Assembly: GCA_903819595.1 (NCBI GenBank)
Contig: CAIJED010000151.1
Location: forward strand, 1-32,118
DNA: 32,118 bases
Reading direction: 5' to 3'
From: an uncultured Methanomicrobiales archaeon
Lineage (GTDB): Archaea; Halobacteriota; Methanomicrobia; Methanomicrobiales; Methanospirillaceae
The notes under the pieces: generated by a model
What the model was told of the DNA's origin: nothing
Databases searched by the model: none
The model's input: the letters and a program-made list of their open reading frames with translations, nothing else
Shown here: piece by piece, positions 19,848 to 28,346 of the stretch
Numbering within the stretch: the stretch's first letter is position 1
Layout: each line of letters begins with the position of its first letter
Translations under genes and position numbers: made by a program

Positions 19848-20795
19848 TTGAACGTACTAATTCTTGGGGCAGGTGCAGTAGGTCTTGGAATTGCTGCAAA
19901 GCTATCAGAAGTGATTGATGTCACCGCAATCACCAGGGAAGGCCCTGCAAGGACTATTTCAGAACAGGGCCTGGACCTGGAGGGGGCATGGGGTTTAGGG
20001 ACCTACAGGTTCCCCTGCAGCAGCATGCCTCCGTCAGGGGTGAATTTTGACTATATCCTGATCAGCACGAAGGCCTATAGCACACGAGAGGTATGCGATA
20101 ATTATCCGGGGCTGCTCCGGGACGCCGAGGTCATTAGCCTGCAGAATGGCCTTGGGTCCGAAGAGATAATTTCAGGTTTCACCAGCCGCGTGATCGGTGG
20201 CGTCGTGATGTCGGGGTTCATCCGTCAGAATGAACGGACTGTTTATGTCACTGCAAACGCAGGTGAAACCATTTTCGGAAGATTTCCCACCGGAATGGAC
20301 GCCGAGGTCACCCAGCTGGCAGGGATTTTTAACGCTGCCGGGATACCTGCAAGGGCAGCAGGAGATATTAAAGATCGGTTATGGTCGAAAAACCTTATCA
20401 GCTGCACGTTAAACCCGATTAGTGCCGTGCTGGGAGTCAGGTATGGTGTGCTGACCAGGGGTCCGGCCTGGCGGATTATTTCAGGGATCACACATGAAGT
20501 TTTTTTGGTTGCCGGTGCTGAAGGGGTGACCCTCCAGTGGGACAACCCGGAAGACTACCTGGCTTACCTGAAAAATGAACTCATCCCGGTCATGGCCACT
20601 CATACCTCCTCGATGCTCCAGGATATCGGGTGCGGGAGAAGGACCGAGATCGGTTTTATGAACGGGGCGATCACGAAATATGGGGAAACACACGGGATTG
20701 CCACCCCGTACAACGAATGCCTCACCAACATGGTTCAATTCCGGGAGCAGGAACAGATGGATACTCAGGTCTTTTGTGCCCGGCCTGCACGATGA
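19848..20795 (+). CDS. Ketopantoate reductase family (ApbA/PanE) oxidoreductase, TTG start
   Basis: N-terminal Rossmann MNVLILGAGAVGLGIAAKL; ILISTKAYSTREV; LQNGLGSEEII; KDRLWSKNLISCTLNPISAVLG. Confidence 0.88.
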   Translation: MNVLILGAGAVGLGIAAKLSEVIDVTAITREGPARTISEQGLDLEGAWGLGTYRFPCSSMPPSGVNFDYILISTKAYSTREVCDNYPGLLRDAEVISLQNGLGSEEIISGFTSRVIGGVVMSGFIRQNERTVYVTANAGETIFGRFPTGMDAEVTQLAGIFNAAGIPARAAGDIKDRLWSKNLISCTLNPISAVLGVRYGVLTRGPAWRIISGITHEVFLVAGAEGVTLQWDNPEDYLAYLKNELIPVMATHTSSMLQDIGCGRRTEIGFMNGAITKYGETHGIATPYNECLTNMVQFREQEQMDTQVFCARPAR

Positions 20796-20856
20796 AAATG
20801 CTGATGCCAGGGTCACGAAAATAAACTGGAATTACCAGTGAAGCATCATTTCGTCG

Positions 20857-21888
20857 TTAAAATTTCAACACCGTCGCCGCCCACGTAAACCCGATGGCAC
20901 TCCCTGCCAGCACCACGAGATTGCCCGGTTGCACCCACCCTTCTTCCTGTGCCCTCGCAAGAGCAAACAGGGTATCAACAGACCCCATGTGCCCGTACTC
21001 TTTCATGGTGATCATCGTTTTTGACAGGTCAAGGCCGAGACCTTCCATGATCTGCTCCGTCAGGCTCCGTTTGACCTGGTTCATGAACAGGTAATCGATA
21101 TCACGCGAAGAGTACCCGCTTTTTCTCAGTGCTTCGTTGATGATGTACAGGTAATTTTCGAGATAGATTCGGGAAAAGATCAGATCGAGACCTTCCGGGT
21201 CATCCACGGATAAAAAAAAATCATTTTCATGGGAAGGGCACACGGAGGGAGGATTTTGCGTCCCGCCATGGGGAATTTTGACATAGTCAACGAGTGAACC
21301 ATCGGTGATACCGGCGTATGCCAGAAGCTGGTTGCATGAACTGTTTTTCTCAAGAACAGCGGCTGCTGCGCCGTCTGCAAATGAGAAGCCGGAAACTGAA
21401 CGGATGTTCTGGTAATTAATTGCCATGGAGAGCTTTTCGCTGCATACCACCAAGGCATACTCTTTTTCTGGATCGCCAAGAAGCAGCTCTTTACAAGTGT
21501 GTAACCCAAGGTTTCCACCATTGCAACCGTTCCGAATCTCAAACGAGTACGCATTTTTTGCCCCTGTTTTATCCTGGACTTTTGCAGCGGGCGACCAGAA
21601 CCGGTAGTCGTAGTGGCCCAGGCCACAATAGACCACAAGGTCAAGCTCCAACGGATCAATCCCGGCATTTTTTATCGCACTATTGGCTGCCCGGACCGCC
21701 ATTTCTGCAGGATGAAGCCCGGGTCCTGCGATATGTTTCCTCCCGATACCGATCTTTTCCAGGAATACAGATTCAGGGATCCCGGAACGCCTGGACATCT
21801 CGAGACTCGTCAGGACCCCGTCGGGCAGGAAATATCCTATCCCTGATATACCAACAGTATCACGGCAGGAAGGACCAGGTAGAGACAT
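20857..21888 (-). CDS. 3-oxoacyl-ACP synthase III (KASIII/FabH)-like thiolase-fold enzyme
   Basis: GISGIGYFLPDGVLTS...IGRKHIA; active-site-like EIRNGCNGGNLGL; C-terminal YLFMNQVKRS and KEYGHMGSVDTLFALA. Confidence 0.85.
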   Translation of the reverse strand: MSLPGPSCRDTVGISGIGYFLPDGVLTSLEMSRRSGIPESVFLEKIGIGRKHIAGPGLHPAEMAVRAANSAIKNAGIDPLELDLVVYCGLGHYDYRFWSPAAKVQDKTGAKNAYSFEIRNGCNGGNLGLHTCKELLLGDPEKEYALVVCSEKLSMAINYQNIRSVSGFSFADGAAAAVLEKNSSCNQLLAYAGITDGSLVDYVKIPHGGTQNPPSVCPSHENDFFLSVDDPEGLDLIFSRIYLENYLYIINEALRKSGYSSRDIDYLFMNQVKRSLTEQIMEGLGLDLSKTMITMKEYGHMGSVDTLFALARAQEEGWVQPGNLVVLAGSAIGFTWAATVLKF

Positions 21889-21912
21889 ATATCACCAATT
21901 ATATCACCAATT
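21889..21912. repeat. Perfect tandem 12-bp duplication abutting a start codon
   Basis: ATATCACCAATT at 21889-21900 and 21901-21912, directly 5' of the KASIII start codon (21886-21888, minus strand). Confidence 0.9.
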
Positions 21913-22106
21913 CCGAAAAACTCGTGTTGTTTTCCGGTGATAGTAAGAGTATCCCCGGGATACTTCATAAAAATGATGGGTTCACCCGGTTTCTGACCTC
22001 CTGATTGCTGGAGAACGGTCATTCACAGCCGATTAACCGGCCCTGCAGATTACTCCGGTGCATCGATTGATCAATCGCGGAATTTTTATCATGAACAAAT
22101 AGATCT

Positions 22107-23492
22107 GTGTTCATGGAAACCAACATCCTCCAAAGTCTGATCACGCTCTTCCAGATGATTTGCGTGATCATCGTTTTTGCGTACCTTTTTACGAGGAGCA
22201 GGTATTTTCTGGAAGTCCTCGAACACCACCCCCGGCTTTCCACCCGGGTCCTCCTTATCATTGTATTCGGGGCCCTGTCTGTGTACGGGACCATCAGCGG
22301 GGTTTCATTAAACGGTGCCGTGCTGAACGTCCGCGACCTGGGACCGATGATCGCCGGACTTACCTGTGGACCCGTGGTCGGGATTGGTGCCGGCCTTATC
22401 GGGGGTTTCTACCGGATGGCACAGGGTGGACCCTATATGTACACGGGGTTTATCGCCCCGGTCCTTGCAGGACTACTCGCCGGGGTCGTCTATATCGTGA
22501 ATAAAAAGGAACTAATTTCCAGTAGTTATGCCGTTATTTTCTCCATTATCGTCGAATCACTCATATCACTGATTGCTATCATGGTCGCCACCCCGGCATC
22601 ACAGGTCGTCATGATCATCACCGTCGTGGCGATCCCGATGATTGCAATCACAACCGTGGGTGTATTCATATTTTCGACAATCATCCACAACCTCCTGAAG
22701 GAGCAAAAGACCCGGCGAGAGAAAGAGACACTTGAGCACGAGATCGCAAGGAAGAATGCAGAACTTGAAATTGCTGCAGAGATCCAGCGCAGTTTCCTCC
22801 CGGAAACAATTCCCCAGATCAGGGGGTATGAAATTGCCGCGACCAGCCTTCCTGCAAAAGAGGTTGGAGGAGATTTTTTTGATGTGGTCCCCCTGGACGT
22901 CATTCCGTTGTCAGAAAAGCGTATGGGGATCCTCATCGCCGATGTTTCCGGGAAGGGTGTTCCTGCGGCCCTGTTCATGGCGCTGTCCCGTGTTATTGTC
23001 CGGGTATCGTCGACCTGGTTTAAGATCCCACGGGAGATCATCCGTCATGCCAATGTTATCATCGCTGCGGATTCCAGGACCGGGATGTTTGTCACCCTTT
23101 TTTACGGGGTAATCGATGAAAAAGAGAGAAAAATGACTTATGTCAATGCCGGCCATAACCCCCCGATAATTTTTCGTGGCCACAGTGGAAAGACTGAGGA
23201 ACTTGAAGCGACCGGTGTCGCAATCGGGATCCTGGATGATGCAGACTATTCCCAGGCCGAAGTCGGGCTGTCATCGGGAGATATTATTCTTCTTTACACG
23301 GACGGGGTAACAGAAGCAATCAACGAGAACGAGGAGATGTTTGAGGTTGAGCGCCTGATGAATACCGTCACCAGTGCACCTTCAGGTTCCGCTAGCGAGA
23401 TTATGGAGAATATTATCAGGGCAGTCTTCGCCTTCAGCGGGAAGACACCCCAGTATGACGATATCACCCTGATGGTGATCAAGGTGCTCTGA
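22107..23492 (+). CDS. SpoIIE/RsbU-type PP2C serine phosphatase with LytS-like 5TM membrane sensor
   Basis: LGPMIAGLTCGPVVGIGAGLIGGFYRMAQGGPYMYTGFIAPVLAGLLAG (5TM-5TMR_LYT); EVGGDFFDVV, IADVSGKGVPAALFMAL, LLYTDGVTEA, YDDITLMVIKV. Confidence 0.92.
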   Translation: MFMETNILQSLITLFQMICVIIVFAYLFTRSRYFLEVLEHHPRLSTRVLLIIVFGALSVYGTISGVSLNGAVLNVRDLGPMIAGLTCGPVVGIGAGLIGGFYRMAQGGPYMYTGFIAPVLAGLLAGVVYIVNKKELISSSYAVIFSIIVESLISLIAIMVATPASQVVMIITVVAIPMIAITTVGVFIFSTIIHNLLKEQKTRREKETLEHEIARKNAELEIAAEIQRSFLPETIPQIRGYEIAATSLPAKEVGGDFFDVVPLDVIPLSEKRMGILIADVSGKGVPAALFMALSRVIVRVSSTWFKIPREIIRHANVIIAADSRTGMFVTLFYGVIDEKERKMTYVNAGHNPPIIFRGHSGKTEELEATGVAIGILDDADYSQAEVGLSSGDIILLYTDGVTEAINENEEMFEVERLMNTVTSAPSGSASEIMENIIRAVFAFSGKTPQYDDITLMVIKVL

Positions 23493-23679
23493 AAACTAAT
23501 GATAACCCGGATCTCCCGGGGAAATTCTCTTTTTACAGGGTAATGAGGTAAGACGGATATCCCATGATAACATTCACCGGACCCCGGTACCCTGTTGAGG
23601 CAGGATTCCAGGTAGTGGATCAACTTGACAGCCAGGTTTTCTCAAAAGACCCGGAGCATCAATCAATCAACCCTGGCGG

Positions 23680-24522
23680 CTACCCGGCAAGTTCCTTAAC
23701 CTTCGCAATATTACCCGCATCATCCCGCCGGGCATCATTCGGGGTCTCGCAGATAAGGGGGAGACGGGAAAACGGCTCGTGATGAAGTATCCGCCTGAAC
23801 CCTTCTTCTCCGATGTTTCCCATCCCGATATGTTCGTGCCGGTCAAGGCCGCTGCCAAGTTCTCCCTTTGAGTCATTACAGTGGATGACCCTGATCTCAC
23901 CAAGCCCAATCAGCTCGTCAAACCTTCCGGTTGTCTCTTCAATCGCATCATCAGTCCGGAGGTCATACCCCCCGCCGAATGCGTGGCATGTATCAAAGCA
24001 GACACCCGCACGGTGCCGGTCCACAATGCCATCCAGCACGTCCCGGATATCTTCAAAAGTATTGCCAACACCATTTTTTTCACCGGCGGTATTCTCAAGG
24101 AGCAGTATTACATCGTTTCCGGCTTCCCGAAGGGCCGTGTTCACGGCACTGATCACCCGGTTCCTTCCTTCTTCGATAGTCATTCCGGGGTGATGGCCGA
24201 GGTGGGTGACGAGGTACGGGATACCCAGTTGACTGCAACGCTCCAGTTCTGCAGTGAGCGTGGCAACAGATTTTTCATAGAACTCCGGGTTTGGGCCGGC
24301 AAGGTTGGGAAGATACGGCATATGGTCAACCGGTGGGAATATTGAGGTCTTCTCCAGTGCACTCCTGAAGGCTTGTATATCTTCGTTCGGGAGATCTTTC
24401 CAGGCCCATCCCCTCGGGTTCCTTGAGAATATCTGGAACGTGTCGCAGGAGACCGATGCCGCCCGTTCTACCGCCTTTGCAATCGATCCTGCAATTGATA
24501 CATGTACACCGACCTTCACCAT
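23680..24522 (-). CDS. nfo: Deoxyribonuclease IV (AP endonuclease Nfo)
   Basis: MVKVGVHVSIAGSIAKAVERA, THLGHHPG, LLLENTAGEKNGVG, GVCFDTCHAFGGGYDL, IHCNDSKGELGSGLDRHEHIGMGNIG. Confidence 0.95.
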   Translation of the reverse strand: MVKVGVHVSIAGSIAKAVERAASVSCDTFQIFSRNPRGWAWKDLPNEDIQAFRSALEKTSIFPPVDHMPYLPNLAGPNPEFYEKSVATLTAELERCSQLGIPYLVTHLGHHPGMTIEEGRNRVISAVNTALREAGNDVILLLENTAGEKNGVGNTFEDIRDVLDGIVDRHRAGVCFDTCHAFGGGYDLRTDDAIEETTGRFDELIGLGEIRVIHCNDSKGELGSGLDRHEHIGMGNIGEEGFRRILHHEPFSRLPLICETPNDARRDDAGNIAKVKELAG

Positions 24523-24773
24523 GATGAGAATCCCCGAAATTGTATGGCAGATATTGGCATTTCAGGTTCTTTTAACTTAGGGAAATTAAAGGTCCCGGTT
24601 CCCAAAAAAAATCGACGATAAATCGTATGATTCGCACGTTCTGGTCCGTTAAACCCGGTTCATCGATCATTCGCTGCCGGTTTCGACTAATCAATTTATT
24701 TCACCGGAACAAGTGAAGAGACTTACCCGGTGACAAAAGTTGTGGACGGAAAAAAGAAGGATCATCTCATCAC

Positions 24774-25778
24774 TTAGTATTTTCCGCCCCCCATTCCAAG
24801 AGTCTTTAATACCGTTGCGGTCCCGGAGGATTCGGAAGGAGAGGTCGGGGAACCGGTGTCGCCAAAACCACCGATAATGTTCACCACGCTCTGGCCTGAC
24901 GGAACGATAATCTTCGTATTCTTTTCAAGGCAGGCCTGGGTTACTTCCAGTTGTTTTAATATCTGTGCATTTTCTATGAAATATTTATTCGCAGCCTCGT
25001 TTACAAGCCGAATTGACTCTGCCTTCCCTTCTGCTTCCAGGATTGTTGCCTGCCTGATTCCTTCTGCCTGCTTGATCGCGGCACGCCGCTGTCCATCGGC
25101 ATTGGTCTCAGTAGCTGTTGCAAAATCAATTGCGGCAACTTTCTCATTGAGGGCTTTCACCACCTTGTTCATGGTTTCCTGCACGTCGGGAGGTGGCTGG
25201 ATCTCTTTTAATTCTGCACGGACTATGTCGATACCCCACAATGCAGTCTCTTTTTTAAGCGCTTCTGCGAGGTTGTTATTGATGGTGTTTCGTTCACTGT
25301 TGGCAGTTTTTAAGGTCATTCCACCGATGATGTTACGGAGCGTTGTACGTGCGAGCGATACGATCTGGTACTCGTAGTTGAACACGTAATACTGGGATGC
25401 CTTCACATGCACTTCGTCTTCCTTTACTTTAAAGTAAATCTGGGCATCGACGAAGGCGTTCAGGTTATCACTGGTGATGATCTCCTGCCGGTCAACATTG
25501 ACGAGCTTTTCCGTGATATTAACCGAATACAGTTTCTGGATACCGGGGACGATCCAGTACAGACCTGGCCCGCCATACCGCTGGTACTTTCCGAGGAACT
25601 CGATAAGGATCCGGTGGGTCGGTCGCACAATCCTTACGCCAATAAGGATATAACCCGCAATCAGGCCCACAACTACTGCCCACAACAATGAAGTTGTTGT
25701 AATATATATCAGAATTCCCACTACAATTGCACCGGTTATAGCCATTGCGCTATTGCCGGTAAGAGTTTCATTCGCCAT
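24774..25778 (-). CDS. SPFH/Band 7 (stomatin-like) membrane protein
   Basis: N-terminal TM helices, IVRPTHRILIEFLGKYQRYGGPGLYWIVPGIQ, TSDNLNAFVDAQIYFKV, AEGKAESIRLVNEAANKYF. Confidence 0.88.
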   Translation of the reverse strand: MANETLTGNSAMAITGAIVVGILIYITTTSLLWAVVVGLIAGYILIGVRIVRPTHRILIEFLGKYQRYGGPGLYWIVPGIQKLYSVNITEKLVNVDRQEIITSDNLNAFVDAQIYFKVKEDEVHVKASQYYVFNYEYQIVSLARTTLRNIIGGMTLKTANSERNTINNNLAEALKKETALWGIDIVRAELKEIQPPPDVQETMNKVVKALNEKVAAIDFATATETNADGQRRAAIKQAEGIRQATILEAEGKAESIRLVNEAANKYFIENAQILKQLEVTQACLEKNTKIIVPSGQSVVNIIGGFGDTGSPTSPSESSGTATVLKTLGMGGGKY

Positions 25779-25997
25779 AATGTATCATTCCAGTTATCTG
25801 ACACCATAGTATACTAACTTCCCTACCTTATTTGCACAGGGTCCGGCAGGTAAATAATAACGACGGTTACCCAGGGTCTCAGTACCTGACCAGATCTCCC
25901 TTGCAGGACAATAAAGGCCAGGATGTATTCGCCTTGGGCGGATCAATTTCTGAAGAAGATATTATACAATCAGGAACAGACAAAAAAAGGAGACAAT

Positions 25998-26597
25998 ATG
26001 AGACCGTTTGATTCTAAAATAATCGGGTCTGTTGCATGCATCGTGCTTGCACTCCTCCTGTTTGTGGCAATACCGGTGTCCGCTGCAGAGAATGACACAC
26101 CCATCATGATGTCAGGACAGAACATCGATGCCATCAACGCCTATAACAATGGCTCCGATCTTGCTTCGCAGGGGAAATTCCAGGAGGCCCTTGTCGAAAC
26201 TGAAAAAGCACTGTCAATCCAGCCAAATTTTACATTGGCACTTACACAAAAAGCGGGAATACTCAATGTTATGGAAAACTACCAGGAGGCCCTAAATGCC
26301 ACCGATGCGGCGATTGCAGGAAACGCAAATATCAGTGAAGCCTGGGTCAACCGGGCAGACGCCCTGGTCCACCTGGGAAGGTACCAGGACGCGATAGATT
26401 CCTCGAACCGTGCGCTGGCAATCGACCCCACGATGGATGCAGCAAAAAACACCAAACTGCTGGCAACCAAACTGCTTGCGAACAGCGCATCAGCCTCGCC
26501 TGTCCCAACGACCAAAGCACCGGCATCCCTGGTACCGGTAATCAGTGCACTGGCTGTCGCCGGCTGTGTTGCAGGATACCGGAAATTCAGAAAATAA
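25998..26597 (+). CDS. Secreted TPR-repeat protein with C-terminal membrane/sorting-like tail
   Basis: RBS AAAGGAGA before ATG 25998; signal peptide; TPR units (GNANISEAWVNRADALVHLGRYQDAIDSSNRALAIDP); tail PTTKAPASLVPVISALAVAGCVAGYRKFRK. Confidence 0.82.
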   Translation: MRPFDSKIIGSVACIVLALLLFVAIPVSAAENDTPIMMSGQNIDAINAYNNGSDLASQGKFQEALVETEKALSIQPNFTLALTQKAGILNVMENYQEALNATDAAIAGNANISEAWVNRADALVHLGRYQDAIDSSNRALAIDPTMDAAKNTKLLATKLLANSASASPVPTTKAPASLVPVISALAVAGCVAGYRKFRK

Positions 26598-26739
26598 TTA
26601 TTCCGGTTTTTTATTAAGATACAGTGAACTGCGATGTGATAAAAATCAGGATAGATCCAAATCCCCATCGCAGCACACCTCATTCGTGGTTCAATTCCTG
26701 TTTTTAAAAATAGATAAGGGGTGCACTTCCCCACCCGGA

Positions 26740-27969
26740 TCACCTGCCGAACAGCGGGCCCAGTTCGACCTTCTGCCAGCCCTTTTCCATCACCTTCATC
26801 CAGAGTGTCCTTGTATCGGGTTGGAAGACCACTTGGTGATTAGAAGAGAACCGCATATCCGGATAACTGCTGAAGAGGACCGAATGCATAAACGTCGCCC
26901 CGCCGTCCTCCCATCGGACATCGCGGATCTGCATCATCCTTGCGGCATCGATTGATCCCCTGGCCTCTCCTGCCTGCCTGAGGAGATTGTCGTAGCGGGA
27001 GACCGAGTGGTCGGCGGGTGGCGTGGAGAGGTTCCAGGCCGGGTCCATGAAATGGTTCGCCGCTGCGATGACCCCGTCACCGGTCCTTGGTCTCGCCGTA
27101 CCGGCCATCACCTCGTAGACATACGCCTTCCCGGGTCCGGCGATATCCACGATCCAGGGGACATCCGGGCGGGCTCCCAGAATGCCTGCCTGGAGCCCGT
27201 CGAGGTCCGAGTAATCGAGCATGAACCGGAAGAATTCTGCGATCAGGTCGGGACGGGGGATCCCATCGCCTCCAGCTTCGGAAGTACCCGAATTGTCGTC
27301 CGCGATAAACAGCCCTTTGCTGTTCATAAGGGTCTCGGGCCGCATCCCGGTGGGGCCGAATGTGGCCACCGCATTACTGCCGTCAGCCGGACGGTACACG
27401 GCCAGGACATACCACTTGTTGAACGGAGAGCCGAGCGAATCGTCCAGGTCCCAGTTACGGGAAGCAATCACCGAGCCATCCGTCGTGTAATTCCCCCACA
27501 CGGCCAGGTACGAGCAGGATGCATTGGCCTGGGGCAAGATAATGGAGTAGATCAAGCCATTGTAAATGAGGAGAATATCCTCAGGCTGCAGGCCCGAGGT
27601 CTCTGCCATGCCGCTGAAGATCTCCTTCTGTCGCTGGGGGTACAGGTACGCTGCCTCCCGCGACATGTTCCGCAACTGCTCCTGCGAATACCCCCCCTTT
27701 GCAAACCTGGAGAGGAGGAACTGGTACTCCTCGTTCAACTCAATCTTCATCAGGCCGCCGTACTGCCGGCCCATTTCGCGGTAGGTGCCGGAGAGGACGA
27801 TGACCGGGTAGTCGCCTGCTGAGAACCGCTGCCCGCATTCGAACGAGGAAACGGGAACAAGATCTGTCGTAACGGGTGTACTGAAGAGAGATGTGGGCAA
27901 CTGGATTTGAAGGGCTGCAACGGTACCGGTCAGGAGACAGAGGAGAAGTATGACGGTAGTGAGTTTCAT
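26740..27969 (-). CDS. C45/acyl-CoA:6-APA acyltransferase-like autoproteolytic hydrolase, secreted
   Basis: Signal peptide MKLTTVILLLCLLTGTVAA; GTYREMGRQYGGLMK; nucleophile-like NASCSYLAVWGNYTTDGSVIASRNWDLDD; start chosen at ATG 27969. Confidence 0.75.
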   Translation of the reverse strand: MKLTTVILLLCLLTGTVAALQIQLPTSLFSTPVTTDLVPVSSFECGQRFSAGDYPVIVLSGTYREMGRQYGGLMKIELNEEYQFLLSRFAKGGYSQEQLRNMSREAAYLYPQRQKEIFSGMAETSGLQPEDILLIYNGLIYSIILPQANASCSYLAVWGNYTTDGSVIASRNWDLDDSLGSPFNKWYVLAVYRPADGSNAVATFGPTGMRPETLMNSKGLFIADDNSGTSEAGGDGIPRPDLIAEFFRFMLDYSDLDGLQAGILGARPDVPWIVDIAGPGKAYVYEVMAGTARPRTGDGVIAAANHFMDPAWNLSTPPADHSVSRYDNLLRQAGEARGSIDAARMMQIRDVRWEDGGATFMHSVLFSSYPDMRFSSNHQVVFQPDTRTLWMKVMEKGWQKVELGPLFGR

Positions 27970-28205
27970 ACACGTCCTGATAATTTTCTCACGATAAAAC
28001 TTTCTAAATAATGATACGAAGATAATTTTTATTTTAGGTCCTAAATCAGTATTTCCCGCCATAAACCTCAAAATTGATGAATTTTCCTTTCTCCGGACCA
28101 GTATGCAGTTGCATTGTCACAGGTGACCGGGACCGGCTGGATCCCAGGGAAAATAACGGGAGCCGGAGGAGCGCGAGCGCGGATTCACCCTCAGTTCAGA
28201 ATGAG

Positions 28206-28226
28206 AAGGCCTCCGGCGGGCCTTTT
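28206..28226. repeat. Hairpin with T-run, terminator-like
   Basis: AAGGCC-TCCGGCG-GGCCTT followed by TT; lies in a divergent intergenic region. Confidence 0.4.
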
Positions 28227-28346
28227 CCGGGCACGTCCCTCACAGAAAACGGTTCACCGTTGAAAACAGTTGCCTGACAATTAAATCGAAAGAATAAAGT
28301 GGATGAACTTTGATCGTTTTATCAAAACCAGAAGGAATGAGGTACC

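Noticed and set aside
21889-21912. CRISPR-like direct repeat
   Set aside because: Only two 12-bp copies with no spacer; a simple tandem duplication.
23564-23782. 72-aa ORF downstream of the SpoIIE phosphatase as a possible STAS partner
   Set aside because: No STAS signature and it overlaps nfo antisense.
27007-27822. 271-aa plus-strand ORF opposite the C45 hydrolase
   Set aside because: His/Arg/Val-rich shadow ORF with no domain; the minus strand encodes a coherent signal-peptide protein.
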